This document shows positions 47,252 to 56,378 of a stretch of 64,000 nucleotides of DNA, one piece after another. The first letter of the stretch is position 1; every line of letters starts with the position of its first letter. Position numbers and translations under genes: made by a program. Source of the DNA: Oscillospiraceae bacterium (GTDB lineage Bacteria; Bacillota; Clostridia; Oscillospirales; CAG-272); contig SVQP01000003.1 of the NCBI GenBank assembly GCA_015065285.1, positions 27,117 through 91,116 on the forward strand, written 5' to 3'. A model generated the notes under the pieces. That model was not told the DNA's origin, made no database searches, and worked only from the letters and a program-made list of their open reading frames with translations.

Positions 47252-49333
47252 ATGAAACTGACCGCTACCAAACAATATCACTCCACACCCATCAGCGAAA
47301 AGCTTGCCTCGAATTTTATTGAGCTGGGCTACGGGCTGCAGGTGGAGGGCATGATTGCCGAGCTGTTTTTTAACCGCAGCTTTGAGCCGTTTTATCCGTA
47401 TCGATTGATCAACAAGCTCTGGTACGACCTGCTGGAGGACGAAAACGACCACTCCTCGCGCTGTGAAACCGACTGGCGCGTGTTTGACTGGTACCACTCC
47501 TCATACGAGCACAATGCGTGGTTTGCGTTTCCCGGTACGGCGGGACATCAGCCAATAGAGGATGATTCCACCTTTGTCATTGAGCACTCTCCCATGGCGG
47601 ACGTGCATATTGCCATTGTCAAGGGTGGCTGCCACGGTGAGTATGCCATGCAGGTCATCAACGACTCGGATGCGCACGGTGGACTTGCGCAGGACGGCAA
47701 ATATTGCTTTACAGACGTGAAATACACCTTCAATGGCAAGATCCGTCGCACGAGTGGAGATCCCGCACTGCAGATCGCCATCTACCGTGAGGGCAGCGTG
47801 AGCGACCCCGTGGTGACCTGCCCGCTTGGCACGGTGGGGGATGACTATACAAAGGTGCAGGCTGAATTTTCTGTTCCCGAGCAGGGAAGATATACCTTTG
47901 CACTGTTGTTGCCACCGCACACAAGCGTGCTGTGCGATGATTTTTCGCTGCTTCCCGATGATGCCGTCTGCCGCATGAAAAAGAGCGCGGTGGAGGCGGG
48001 GGCGTACGTTGCCCCTGCAGTGATCCGTTGGCCGGGTGGCTGCTTTGCATCCTTTTATAACTGGCGCGACGGTGTGGGTGAGTACCGCCCGCCCATGAAA
48101 TCCTATTTCTGGGGCGGCTATCAGTATAACGACGTAGGCACCGACGAGCTTGCCTCTTATGCCGAGGCGGTGGGTGCTGAGTCCATGATCTGCGTCAACG
48201 TGCACCATCCCTTCAAGCGGTACTTTGAGTATGTGCCGCCCGAATCGTTGGATAAGGATCCGAATGATCCCACCATCCACGCAGCGCCCCACGGCAGAGA
48301 TCTTCCATGCTTTGCGGATATTGCAAGGGGCGCGCAAGAAGCAGCCGCATGGGTGGAATACTGCAATGGTGACGAGAGCACCGAGGGCGGTCGCGCCCGT
48401 ATTGCCAATGGTCGAAAAAAACCCTACAACGTGAAATACTGGGAGATGGACAACGAGGTGCACCGTTGGTTTACTCCCGAAGAATACGCGCGCACTTGCG
48501 TGCTGTATGCCAAGACCATGAAGGCGGTTGACCCCACCATCAAGATCGGCATTGACACCTACAGCTACAGCCTTGAGGCGCTGGAGCGCATGGTTGCCAT
48601 TGCGGGCAACGACATTGATTTTATTGCCGACCGCGGAAGTAGCGAGGATACGCTGCAAAAAAAGCTGGCGATCATTTGCGCATATAATCAGCAGCAGGGC
48701 ACCGGCATCCGCTATTGCAATACCGAGTGGTTGCCGCTCAGAGGAACCGATGCCTACAATATGGTGCCAAGAGGGGATAATAAGCTGACCAAATGCTATA
48801 TGTTCAGTAAATGGAAGTACGCGCTGGATGCCGCATCCGTTCTGATGATGTGGCAAAGGTATGGGCAGGTCATCGACTTTGTCAATTTCAATAACCTTGC
48901 CAATACGCATGCGCAATCTGCAATAGAGACCCCCAAGGAGGGCGCGTATCCTACGGCAGCGGGTATGATGCTGCACCGTTTTGCAAACACCTGTGCATAC
49001 AGAACGCTGGTGATCGATGGGTATAATCCCGACTGTGACGACATGCTGCAGGCACAGTTGTCGATCAACCGGGACGGGACGGCACTTGTACTCAACATCC
49101 TCAACAGAGGAGAGGAGGATGGAGAGGTAGTGCTGGATCTCGGTGTATTTACCCCCGTCTGCGGTACCCACGGTGGAGTGATGCTCTGCGCTGATAGTCT
49201 GGCTGCTATGAATACGTTGCATGACAGACCAATCGCGGAAAAATCGATTTCCCTGTGTCTAACGAACAGCGTTGCAACGGTTGCGGCTCCCGCAAGATCC
49301 TTTGCGGAGTACGTCATTCCGCTTACCGAATAA
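47252..49333 (+). CDS. GH51 alpha-L-arabinofuranosidase
   Basis: 693 residues from ATG 47252 (SD 'gaggtgcg'). It begins with 'ISEKLASNFIELGYGLQVEG', the GH51 entrance. After a carbohydrate-binding-like insert come 'VIRWPGGCFASFYNWRDGVG', 'YWEMDNEVHRWFTPEEYA' (acid/base Glu in D-N-E) and 'YCNTEWLPL' (probable nucleophile Glu). The C-terminal beta domain ends the protein. There is no signal peptide, so it acts on imported arabino-oligosaccharides. It is the second gene of an operon with the metallophosphoesterase. The 'EVEGMIAE' region at 'IELGYGLQVEGM' is slightly divergent from classical GH51, so specificity could differ. Confidence 0.85.
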   Translation: MKLTATKQYHSTPISEKLASNFIELGYGLQVEGMIAELFFNRSFEPFYPYRLINKLWYDLLEDENDHSSRCETDWRVFDWYHSSYEHNAWFAFPGTAGHQPIEDDSTFVIEHSPMADVHIAIVKGGCHGEYAMQVINDSDAHGGLAQDGKYCFTDVKYTFNGKIRRTSGDPALQIAIYREGSVSDPVVTCPLGTVGDDYTKVQAEFSVPEQGRYTFALLLPPHTSVLCDDFSLLPDDAVCRMKKSAVEAGAYVAPAVIRWPGGCFASFYNWRDGVGEYRPPMKSYFWGGYQYNDVGTDELASYAEAVGAESMICVNVHHPFKRYFEYVPPESLDKDPNDPTIHAAPHGRDLPCFADIARGAQEAAAWVEYCNGDESTEGGRARIANGRKKPYNVKYWEMDNEVHRWFTPEEYARTCVLYAKTMKAVDPTIKIGIDTYSYSLEALERMVAIAGNDIDFIADRGSSEDTLQKKLAIICAYNQQQGTGIRYCNTEWLPLRGTDAYNMVPRGDNKLTKCYMFSKWKYALDAASVLMMWQRYGQVIDFVNFNNLANTHAQSAIETPKEGAYPTAAGMMLHRFANTCAYRTLVIDGYNPDCDDMLQAQLSINRDGTALVLNILNRGEEDGEVVLDLGVFTPVCGTHGGVMLCADSLAAMNTLHDRPIAEKSISLCLTNSVATVAAPARSFAEYVIPLTE

Positions 49334-49339
49334 ATACAA

Positions 49340-49373
49340 AGGCAGGTATCTTGTAAGATCAAGATGCCTGCCT
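49340..49373 (+). terminator. Hairpin terminator after the GH51 gene
   Basis: A 13-bp stem 'aggcaggtatctt/aagatgcctgcct' (one T-G pair) with an 8-base loop, seven bases after the stop. The following T-run is poor, so termination may be partial. Confidence 0.65.
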
Positions 49374-49412
49374 GATGTCTTGGAAAAATGTTAACTATTT
49401 TTGAAAAAATTC

Positions 49413-49441
49413 TTTACAAATACAATAAATTGTGATACAAT
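49413..49441 (+). promoter_or_regulatory. Promoter of the two-component system
   Basis: TTTACA, 17 bases, TACAAT, about 140 bases before the response-regulator gene. A second, weaker extended -10 (TGATACAAT, 49530-49538) lies closer. The AT-rich leader has no other recognised element. Confidence 0.6.
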
Positions 49442-49579
49442 TATTAATGAAGATGAAAAAAAGGCGATTTTGAAAAAAATTCCGACAAAATTCATTCATT
49501 TATCACACAGACTCCCTATTGCAGCTGTATGATACAATCGAAAAAATGAAAAAGACTAAATACAAGGAGGATCCTTCCC

Positions 49580-50272
49580 ATGATGGATACCAAAATTCTT
49601 GTTGTGGATGACGACAACAACATCAGCGAATTACTTAAGGTGTATTTCACCAACGAGGGCTATGAGGTCAAGACCGCGTCTGACGGTGTAGAGGGCATCA
49701 GCTATTTCAAAATGTATGAGCCCGATATCGTGTTGCTTGACATTATGCTGCCCAAAAAGGATGGCTGGCAGGTTTGCCGCGAGATCCGAGAAATGTCCTC
49801 CAAGCCCATCATCATGATCACTGCGAAGGGTGAGGTATTTGATAAGGTACTCGGTCTTGAGCTGGGTGCGGATGACTTTTTGGTCAAGCCCTTTGATATG
49901 AAGGAGCTGTCCGCGCGCGTCAAGGCAGTGCTGCGCCGCTATCAGGCACACACCAATCAGGATGACGACGAGGTCGTCAAGTTTGAAAATATTGAGATCA
50001 GCCGCCAGAAGTATGAGCTCAAGCTCAAGGGCAAGAGCGTGGATATTCCTCCCAAGGAGCTGGAGCTGCTGTATTTCCTGGCTTCTAATTACAACCGCGT
50101 ATTCACTCGCGACCAGCTGCTGGACAAGGTCTGGGGCTTTGACTATCTGGGCGACTCCAGAACGGTTGACGTGCACGTCAAGAGACTGCGCGAAAAGCTG
50201 GAGGGCGCTTCGGATAAATGGATTCTGAAAACCGTCTGGGGCGTAGGCTATAAGTTTGAGCTGTTAGGCTGA
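49580..50272 (+). CDS. OmpR/PhoB-family response regulator
   Basis: 230 residues. Receiver domain with the acidic pocket 'ILVVDDDNNISELL', phospho-acceptor Asp in 'DIVLLDIMLPKKDGW', conserved Thr/Ser in 'PIIMITAKGE' and Lys in 'DDFLVKPFD'. The winged-helix DNA-binding domain follows ('DIPPKELELLYFLASNYNRV', 'VWGFDYLGDSRTVDVHVKRL', 'GVGYKFE'). SD 'aaggagg' ten bases before ATG 49580. The cognate kinase begins 11 bases downstream, and an HtrA-like protease gene follows that, so an envelope-stress role is plausible. Confidence 0.95.
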   Translation: MMDTKILVVDDDNNISELLKVYFTNEGYEVKTASDGVEGISYFKMYEPDIVLLDIMLPKKDGWQVCREIREMSSKPIIMITAKGEVFDKVLGLELGADDFLVKPFDMKELSARVKAVLRRYQAHTNQDDDEVVKFENIEISRQKYELKLKGKSVDIPPKELELLYFLASNYNRVFTRDQLLDKVWGFDYLGDSRTVDVHVKRLREKLEGASDKWILKTVWGVGYKFELLG

Positions 50273-50282
50273 GGCGATTTTC

Positions 50283-51746
50283 GTGTTTAAGAGTCTGTTT
50301 TTTAAGTATATCACGGCGTTTATGCTGATCATTGTGGTCAGCTTTATGCTGCTGATTCTGATCATTGGCAACATCATCAGCGGTTATTCCGAGGAGATGA
50401 AGGCGGACGTGATCACCAATTCGGCAAACGCTGCGTATACTTACGTAGACCAAAACTATCAAAAGGATGTTCCTTTTGCGCAGTATATCGAAGAGAATGC
50501 AGACAGTATTTCGCAGATCCTGCAGGCGCTGACCGTCAATTCGGACGGCACCACCATTATGCTTGCGGATGCCGACGGCACCTTGCTGATCGGTCGCGGG
50601 GTAGAGCAGGATTGTCTGCAGGTAGGGCAGGTGCTGCCCATGGACGATTTGCAACAGGTGCTGGGCGGACAGTACGTCTTTACCACCGATACCTTTGACG
50701 GGGCGTTTGAGCAGGCGCACACGGTGCACGCGCATCCGCTGCTGCACGAGGGAAGGGTGTACGGCATTGTGCTGGTATGTGCGGACTCCTCGGGCTGGGG
50801 AGACTTGCGCGATTCCACGGTGCAGGTCATTGTGGCAGCAAGCCTTTGGGTCATGCTGGCAGCTCTGATCTCGTTCTATTTTATCACCGAGCGCATTATC
50901 ACACCGCTCAAGGAGATGAGCCGCGCGGCAAAGAGCTTTGCAGCAGGAAAATTCGACGTACGCGTACCCGTGCACGGCAACGACGAGGTTGCGGACCTTG
51001 CGCGCGCAATGAACAACATGGCGCAATCCCTGGAGGCGCTGGATAATATGCGTACCTCGTTTATGGCAAACGTTTCTCACGACCTGCGCACGCCTATGAC
51101 CACCATTTCCGGGTTTATTGATGGGATTTTAGACGGTGTGATCCCTGCGGATCAGCAGACCTATTATCTTGGCATTGTGTCCGAGGAGGTCAAGCGCTTG
51201 TCGCGTCTGGTTTCGCAGCTGTTGGATCTGTCGCGCATTCAGGCGGGAGACCGCAAGTTTGTGGCAGCACCGTTTGATATTTGCGAGGTTTCTCGCTTGA
51301 TTCTGATCTCCTTTGAGCAAAAGATCGATCAGAAGCATCTGGACGTGGAGTTTGATTGCGAGGACGAGAATATGTTCGTGCTGGCTGACCGTGATGCCAT
51401 GTATCAGATCGTGTATAATCTGGTGGACAATGCGGTAAAATTCTCAACAGAGAGAGGCACGCTGCGCATTCGCATTGACCGCATCAAGAAAGCGGACAAG
51501 GTCAGAATCCGCGTCTATAATCAAGGGCAGGGAATTCCAAAAGAGGATCTGCCTTACGTATTTGAACGTTTTTACAAGAGCGACAAGAGTCGCGGCTTGG
51601 ATAAAAAGGGTGTTGGCTTGGGTCTTTACATTGCAAAGACCATTGTGGAAGCCCACCGCGAGAGTATATCAGTGGACAGTGTAGCGGGTGAGTGGTGTGA
51701 ATTCACCTTTACGTTGCCTTTAGTTGATGCTCCCGAAAAAGCATGA
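50283..51746 (+). CDS. Sensor histidine kinase
   Basis: 487 residues with a GTG start at 50283. TM1 at ~8-33, an extracellular sensor of about 135 residues, TM2 at ~182-204, and a HAMP linker ('RAAKSFAAGKFDVRVPVHGN'). The HisKA box 'NVSHDLRTPMTTISGF' puts the phosphorylated His at about 266. The ATPase domain has N-box 'QIVYNLVDNAVKFS', G1 'RVYNQGQGIP', F-box 'ERFYKSDKSR' and G2 'GVGLGLYIAK'. All are intact. It is the partner of the upstream response regulator; the HtrA-like gene starts 16 bases later, so all three are likely one operon. Confidence 0.95.
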   Translation: MFKSLFFKYITAFMLIIVVSFMLLILIIGNIISGYSEEMKADVITNSANAAYTYVDQNYQKDVPFAQYIEENADSISQILQALTVNSDGTTIMLADADGTLLIGRGVEQDCLQVGQVLPMDDLQQVLGGQYVFTTDTFDGAFEQAHTVHAHPLLHEGRVYGIVLVCADSSGWGDLRDSTVQVIVAASLWVMLAALISFYFITERIITPLKEMSRAAKSFAAGKFDVRVPVHGNDEVADLARAMNNMAQSLEALDNMRTSFMANVSHDLRTPMTTISGFIDGILDGVIPADQQTYYLGIVSEEVKRLSRLVSQLLDLSRIQAGDRKFVAAPFDICEVSRLILISFEQKIDQKHLDVEFDCEDENMFVLADRDAMYQIVYNLVDNAVKFSTERGTLRIRIDRIKKADKVRIRVYNQGQGIPKEDLPYVFERFYKSDKSRGLDKKGVGLGLYIAKTIVEAHRESISVDSVAGEWCEFTFTLPLVDAPEKA

Positions 51747-51762
51747 GAAGGGAGAGAGTCAC

Positions 51763-53184
51763 TTGGAAGAAAAAGATGCATTGACCCCCGAGCAGCAGCC
51801 CGAGCAGGTCGATCAACCTATAAAGGAGCAAGAAATTCAAGAACAGCCGGTCGAGCCGACAGAGGCGCAGCCTGCAGCCGAGCAGCCGACAGAGGAGCAG
51901 CTGATTGCAGCGGCACAGCAAGCCTTTGTCAAGGAGCAGAGCAGTGCACAAGAGGTGCAATACCGCTATCGCTGGAGCTACGAGCAGCAAAAGGCGGCTG
52001 ATCTTGGCAAAAAGAAAAAGAAGCACTCCGGCCACGCAGGGCTGTGGGCATATGCGCTGATCATGACAGCCGTGTTTGCCCTTTGCTTTGGCATTCTGGT
52101 GGGTGTGCTGTTGCTCGATCTGATCATGCCCTCGGATCCCGTGATTCAGGGCGGGCTTTCGGGCGACGTGACCGTGGTTGGCGGCGGTGACGAGCAGACC
52201 ATTGAGGTGGGTGCTCTGGAATCCGTGCGCAACTATACGGTTGTGATTACCGCAAAAACCGCAGCGGGCGTCAGCACGGGCACAGGCTTTGTGTTGACCG
52301 AGAACGGTTATATTGCCACCAACTATCACGTGGTGGAAAACGCGCAAACCATTAAAGTCAAGTTTTACGACGGCACGGCAGCGGTTGCCGAGATGGTCGG
52401 ATATTCCGAGATCGACGACCTGGCTGTGATCAAGATCGAAGCCGAAGGGTTGTACACCGCGAAATTGGGCAGCAGTGCGAACGTCAAGGACGGTCAGAAC
52501 GTGTATGCTGTGGGAACGCCTGCAGGCGAGGAATATGCCTGGAGCGTGACCAAGGGCGTGGTGTCCTATGGACAAAGAGAGGTCAAGATCTACGACGATG
52601 AGGGCATTTTGCAAAAGAAGATGAAGCTGATCCAGACCGATACACCCGTCAACCCGGGTAACTCGGGTGGACCCTTGGTCAATTCAAACGGTGAGGTGCT
52701 GGGCATTATCACGCTCAAGCTTTCGGGCTCTTATGAGAATATGGGCTTTGCCATTCCGATCGACGGTGCTATGACCATCCTCAATTCGATCATAGAGACG
52801 GGCAAGCCGGGCGATTCGCCCATTTCCACCAAGCGCCCCTTGATCGGCATTGTGGGCGTTGGCGTTGAGGCGGGTAAGTACTATATCAGCCTTGAGGACC
52901 GCATTCAGGAGGTGGATGCGGAATATGCCCGTCAGAACCCCGATACAGTCTTTTATGCTGCATATACCGGTGTTTGGGTGCAGAGCACCACACCGGGACT
53001 GGATGCTGCCAACAAGCTGAAAAAGGACGATATTATCGTATTGGCGGACGGTCAGGAGCTGGCGACCATTTATGATCTGATGAACGTCATCAATCAGCAC
53101 AACGGCGGTGATACGGTTGAGCTGACCTATTACCGGAACGGGGTTGCCAATATTGTGGACGTAGAGCTTGGCTACGCAGATTGA
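51763..53184 (+). CDS. Membrane-anchored HtrA-like serine protease
   Basis: The track start lies inside the kinase gene. TTG 51763 has a 'gaaggga' SD at the right distance and gives 473 residues. Layout: a ~85-residue Gln/Glu/Pro-rich cytoplasmic leader, one membrane helix (about 100-125), a trypsin-like domain and a C-terminal PDZ domain. The triad is His in 'IATNYHVVEN', Asp in 'EIDDLAVIKI' and Ser in 'NPGNSGGPLV' (about residue 301). It degrades or senses misfolded envelope proteins. Position after a two-component system suggests that stress sensing controls its level. Confidence 0.92.
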   Translation: MEEKDALTPEQQPEQVDQPIKEQEIQEQPVEPTEAQPAAEQPTEEQLIAAAQQAFVKEQSSAQEVQYRYRWSYEQQKAADLGKKKKKHSGHAGLWAYALIMTAVFALCFGILVGVLLLDLIMPSDPVIQGGLSGDVTVVGGGDEQTIEVGALESVRNYTVVITAKTAAGVSTGTGFVLTENGYIATNYHVVENAQTIKVKFYDGTAAVAEMVGYSEIDDLAVIKIEAEGLYTAKLGSSANVKDGQNVYAVGTPAGEEYAWSVTKGVVSYGQREVKIYDDEGILQKKMKLIQTDTPVNPGNSGGPLVNSNGEVLGIITLKLSGSYENMGFAIPIDGAMTILNSIIETGKPGDSPISTKRPLIGIVGVGVEAGKYYISLEDRIQEVDAEYARQNPDTVFYAAYTGVWVQSTTPGLDAANKLKKDDIIVLADGQELATIYDLMNVINQHNGGDTVELTYYRNGVANIVDVELGYAD

Positions 53185-53198
53185 TTTAGGAGGTAGCT

Positions 53199-53873
53199 AT
53201 GGCTTGGGACAATTGGCTGTTTGAGCATATCGGCGCATGGGATTATCTGATCCGCATTATTGTGGCGTGCCTGTGCGGCGGACTGGTTGGTCTTGAGCGA
53301 ACCAAACGCCTCAAGGAGGCGGGAATCCGCACCCATATCATCGTGGCGCTGGGCGCTACGCTGATCATGGTGGTGTCCAAATACGGATTTGCTGACGTGG
53401 TAGGAGCGGATGCTTCGCGCATTGCATCCAACGTCATCACGGGCATCTCCTTTTTGGGAGCAGGTGTGATTTTTGTGCGTGGCGGCTCTGTCAAGGGCTT
53501 GACCACGGCAGCGGGCATCTGGGCAACAGCCGCGATCGGCTTGGCGCTTGGCGCAGGCATGTATACGGTGGGCGTGCTTTGCACGGTGCTCATGATCGTA
53601 CTGCAGATCTTTCTGCACAAGTTTTTGCCGGGGGATATGCAATCCTCCAAGGAGCTTTTGCTGGTGATTTCCAAGGATTATCACACGGTCATGCCCAAAA
53701 TTCGCGCAAGGCTGGAAGAGCTCAAGATCTTGATCTCGGGCGTGGAAATGGAAAAGCTGGACAACGGTGACGTGCGCGTCACCATGGACGTGCGACTGCA
53801 TAAGGATAGCATCAGCGACGAGCTTTTGGACCTGGCAGACGAATTCCCGGAGATCAAATCGATTGTGATGTGA
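53199..53873 (+). CDS. MgtC/SapB-family membrane protein
   Basis: 224 residues. The N-terminal ~140 residues form four or five helices with the family signature: 'CGGLVGLERTKRLKEAGIRT', 'HIIVALGATLIMVVSKYGF' and 'ASNVITGISFLGAGVIFV'. The C-terminal ~80 residues resemble the ACT-like cytoplasmic domain of MgtC. Family members affect Mg2+ homeostasis and F-ATPase activity in pathogens; the clostridial role is unknown. It starts 14 bases after the protease gene with SD 'aggaggt', and is the last gene before the terminator. Confidence 0.9.
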   Translation: MAWDNWLFEHIGAWDYLIRIIVACLCGGLVGLERTKRLKEAGIRTHIIVALGATLIMVVSKYGFADVVGADASRIASNVITGISFLGAGVIFVRGGSVKGLTTAAGIWATAAIGLALGAGMYTVGVLCTVLMIVLQIFLHKFLPGDMQSSKELLLVISKDYHTVMPKIRARLEELKILISGVEMEKLDNGDVRVTMDVRLHKDSISDELLDLADEFPEIKSIVM

Positions 53874-53887
53874 ATTGAAAAAGAGAA

Positions 53888-53917
53888 GGGGAGGCCGACA
53901 AGGCTTCCCCGATTTTT
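53888..53917 (+). terminator. Intrinsic terminator after mgtC-like gene
   Basis: Stem 'GGGGAGGCC/GGCTTCCCC' (one G-T pair), loop of five, then 'gatttttatg'. Confidence 0.85.
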
Positions 53918-53926
53918 ATGTGTCAA

Positions 53927-54985
53927 TTACTTTGACCATCCTTCAAGCATGCTCATATATTCCGGATATTCTCTGAGCTTTGCAAACTGTGGGTGTGGAG
54001 AGTGCAAAAGACGGTTGAGCTCCCACGCAACCAAATCGTCTGTCTTGTAGGTAGACTGAAACAGCTCTTTGATCACGGAATCTTCCTTGGCAAGATTCAT
54101 AATCCTCTGTAAGGATGCAAGATGCTTGTCTCTGATGCGGATGATTTCCGTGATAGGCGCGTTATCCGCTCTCAGCATTCCCGCCAAGGTTGCATACAAA
54201 GATTGCACACCAATGCTCAAAAACGCGAGATCACGTTGATTGCTCATTTCTGCGAACGTGTTGGCGATTGATTCGATTCGATCAATTTTTTCAGCAACTG
54301 ACAAAGTGGGATCAAAACGTATGATGCGTGTAAGTTTGATTGATATCACATCCATTAAGCCGTAGCAATTTCTTTTATTCCAATGGCGAAATTCAGGCGT
54401 ATCCTTGGAGAACAGCCCTTCCTTGAGTACAGGCGCTTGCCACGCAGAAAGATGATCAATCAGCTCGAATGCCGCCGCAGTATCACCGCTTGCATGTAGG
54501 AGCTTAGCTTTCATGTTGATGGCATCAGTGCGAAGACTGTCTTGTGTGCATCCTTCCAAAATACAATTACATATTTGTGTCAATTCGTCTTTGTTTTTCA
54601 TCAAAGTTTTTGTATCAGCGCCGCGTGCTTTGTCCCACATATAAGCATTCATAATGCGGTAATCATGGGGATATTTCTTTCGCGCATTGACGATCAGCTC
54701 CTTGCCTTGGGCAAATCTGCCTTCTACGTACATTCGCTGATGCTCGGCAAGGATCATGTCCACGTCTTTCTTGGCTTTTTCCTCGTCATAACCCAAAAGC
54801 TCGTCAACTGTAACGCCGAAGATTTCTGCCAGCGGAAACAGCATCGTAATATCCGGATAGGTGTTTTTGGCCTCCCATTTACTAACTGCTGCCGTTGAGA
54901 TTGTCAAAAGCTCTGCGAGCTGCTCCTGCGTCAAACCCTTGGCAAGACGCAAACGTTTTATATTCGTACCAATGTTCAGTTCCAT
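53927..54985 (-). CDS. XRE-family transcriptional regulator with long C-terminal helical domain
   Basis: 352 residues. The N-terminal ~65 residues are a Cro/CI-type helix-turn-helix ('NIKRLRLAKGLTQEQLAELL', 'STAAVSKWEAKNTYPDITML', 'VTVDELLGYDEEK'). The remaining ~285 residues are helical ('YVEGRFAQGKELIVNARKKY', 'AKLLHASGDTAAAFELIDHL') and look like degenerate TPR-type repeats that could bind a peptide or partner. SD 'aaggaga'. It is monocistronic. The target is not obvious; no operator repeat was found beside it. Confidence 0.85.
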   Translation of the reverse strand: MELNIGTNIKRLRLAKGLTQEQLAELLTISTAAVSKWEAKNTYPDITMLFPLAEIFGVTVDELLGYDEEKAKKDVDMILAEHQRMYVEGRFAQGKELIVNARKKYPHDYRIMNAYMWDKARGADTKTLMKNKDELTQICNCILEGCTQDSLRTDAINMKAKLLHASGDTAAAFELIDHLSAWQAPVLKEGLFSKDTPEFRHWNKRNCYGLMDVISIKLTRIIRFDPTLSVAEKIDRIESIANTFAEMSNQRDLAFLSIGVQSLYATLAGMLRADNAPITEIIRIRDKHLASLQRIMNLAKEDSVIKELFQSTYKTDDLVAWELNRLLHSPHPQFAKLREYPEYMSMLEGWSK

Positions 54986-55024
54986 ATCTTCTCCTTGTGA
55001 GTAAAGTAAACAGGCCTGTTTCTG

Positions 55025-55057
55025 ATTATATTATAACATAGATTGGAGATAATACAA
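55025..55057 (-). promoter_or_regulatory. Putative promoter of the XRE gene
   Basis: Minus-strand TTGTAT (55057-55052), 16 bases, TATAAT (55035-55030); a second overlapping TATAAT follows at 55030-55025. Confidence 0.4.
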
Positions 55058-55216
55058 GCGAAGCATAGGCAATATACATTTAACCGACGGTTAAATAATT
55101 GTCGCAGGGGATGGAATAGATAAGTGAGAGATATAGATTAGAGCAAAAGAGCGTTTTTTTATGCAAGCAGGCTGTTTATTTGCACTTAAAGCAATGCATT
55201 TTTTGTTCAAAACAGT

Positions 55217-55475
55217 CCCGATGGGTTCAGACAGCCCCTTCCTCCCGTTGCGCTACGCTACGGGAGCCCTCCTTCCCCGTAGGGGACGGCTTTGCTGTGC
55301 GCATCCGTTTCGCTGATTTCTCCTTTAAGGGATGCCTTTCATGTTTCCCGTCTTATGACATGGCTCGATGCGGGAAACTTACATAAGGCGTCCCCACCGG
55401 GGAAGAGGACCCGCAACGAGCGAAACGCAGTGGAGTGAATGTTCGCGGGAAAAGGGGAGGGCTGATGAATTCGGG
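55217..55475. repeat. ~260-bp imperfect inverted-repeat element in a gene-free stretch
   Basis: The 590-base gap 54986-55575 holds no credible gene. Its centre is an imperfect palindrome. The outer ends 'CCCGA..TTCA..CAGCCC' (55217-) mirror 'GGGCTGATGAATTCGGG' (-55475). Inner arms 'GGATGCCTT...TTTCCCG' (55330-55350) pair with 'CGGGAAA...AAGGCGTCC' (55371-55393). A sub-unit 'CTTCCCCG..GGGGACG' occurs once in each half in opposite orientation. It resembles a MITE or compound REP element, or a structured RNA. The ORFs listed here (55180-55386, 55368-55595) follow the repeat and look spurious. Confidence 0.5.
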
Positions 55476-55501
55476 CAACAAATAGTATTCTCAAATAGCA
55501 A

Positions 55502-55539
55502 AGGGCTGAATCATTGTTTCGACTCAGCCCTCATTTTTT
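55502..55539 (+). terminator. Hairpin with T-run on the + strand, no gene upstream
   Basis: Stem 'agggctga/tcagccct' with a 13-base loop followed by 'cattttttc'. It points rightward although no + strand gene precedes it. It could end a transcript from the inverted-repeat element, or serve the minus-strand rpe gene weakly. Confidence 0.5.
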
Positions 55540-55575
55540 CTATTTCGTTAATTCCGCCGCCTAAATACTTATCTC

Positions 55576-56247
55576 TTACCCCAAAAACGGATTGAGCTTT
55601 GCCGATTCCTTCATACCGAAGATGACAGAGCGGGGCTTTTTGGACTTGAAGATGGCAGAGCCAGCCACGATGACGTTTGCGCCTGCGCCGGTGCAGTATC
55701 CGACGTTATCGGGGTTAACGCCGCCATCCACCTCGATATCCAGCTTCAAGCCGTGCTCCATGGCATATCTGCGCAAGAGTCTGACCTTGTCCAGCATGGG
55801 CATCATCAGCTCCTGACCGCCAAAGCCGGGCTCGACCGTCATTACGGTGACCTGAGAGAGCTTGGGCAGATAGGGGAGAATTGCCTCGATCGGAGTTTTG
55901 GGAGAGATGGCAATGCCCACGCGCATTTCGTGCGATGCAATGGCACGAATCACAGCCTCGGGGTCATCTGTGCTCTCGACGTGGAAGGTGATCATATCTG
56001 CGCCTGCGCGGACAAATCTGTCCACGTAGCGGATGGGATCGTTGATCATCAGATGTACGTCAAAAATCAGCTGGGTGGTCTTGCGGATGGATGCAACCAA
56101 TTCAGGCCCGAAGCTGATGTTGGGAACAAACGCACCGTCCATAATGTCCAGATGCAGATAATTTGCTCCCGCATCCTCAACCTTTTTAATTTCGTCAGCC
56201 AGATGCGCGTAATCGGCAGCCAGCAGGGATGGAGCGATATAAGTCAT
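55576..56247 (-). CDS. rpe: Ribulose-phosphate 3-epimerase
   Basis: It interconverts ribulose-5-phosphate and xylulose-5-phosphate in the pentose phosphate pathway. 223 residues from ATG 56247 (SD 'aaagga'); the track's TTG start adds eight odd residues. TIM-barrel landmarks are 'IAPSLLAADYAHLADEI', 'YLHLDIMDGAFVPNISFGP', 'IFDVHLMINDP' and 'VMTVEPGFGGQELM', with the catalytic Asp residues in 'LDIMDG' and 'EVDGGVNPDN'. It is separate from the rpiB gene 1.4 kb away by a 131-base gap without a clear terminator. Confidence 0.95.
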   Translation of the reverse strand: MTYIAPSLLAADYAHLADEIKKVEDAGANYLHLDIMDGAFVPNISFGPELVASIRKTTQLIFDVHLMINDPIRYVDRFVRAGADMITFHVESTDDPEAVIRAIASHEMRVGIAISPKTPIEAILPYLPKLSQVTVMTVEPGFGGQELMMPMLDKVRLLRRYAMEHGLKLDIEVDGGVNPDNVGYCTGAGANVIVAGSAIFKSKKPRSVIFGMKESAKLNPFLG

Positions 56248-56378
56248 AATCTTTGTTCCTTTCTGTTGCAATATGTAGATTTATGTCATACTCTGTAATG
56301 TGACAATTCGCATAGCGGCAGCGGCAGGGAATGGCAAAATTCGGGACGTTGGACAAACGCGCCGCCAAGCACTGTGCT

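Noticed and set aside
55180-55595. Two small + strand ORFs (68 and 75 residues)
   Set aside because: They follow the inverted-repeat element, lack SD sites and have low-complexity translations expected from repeats.
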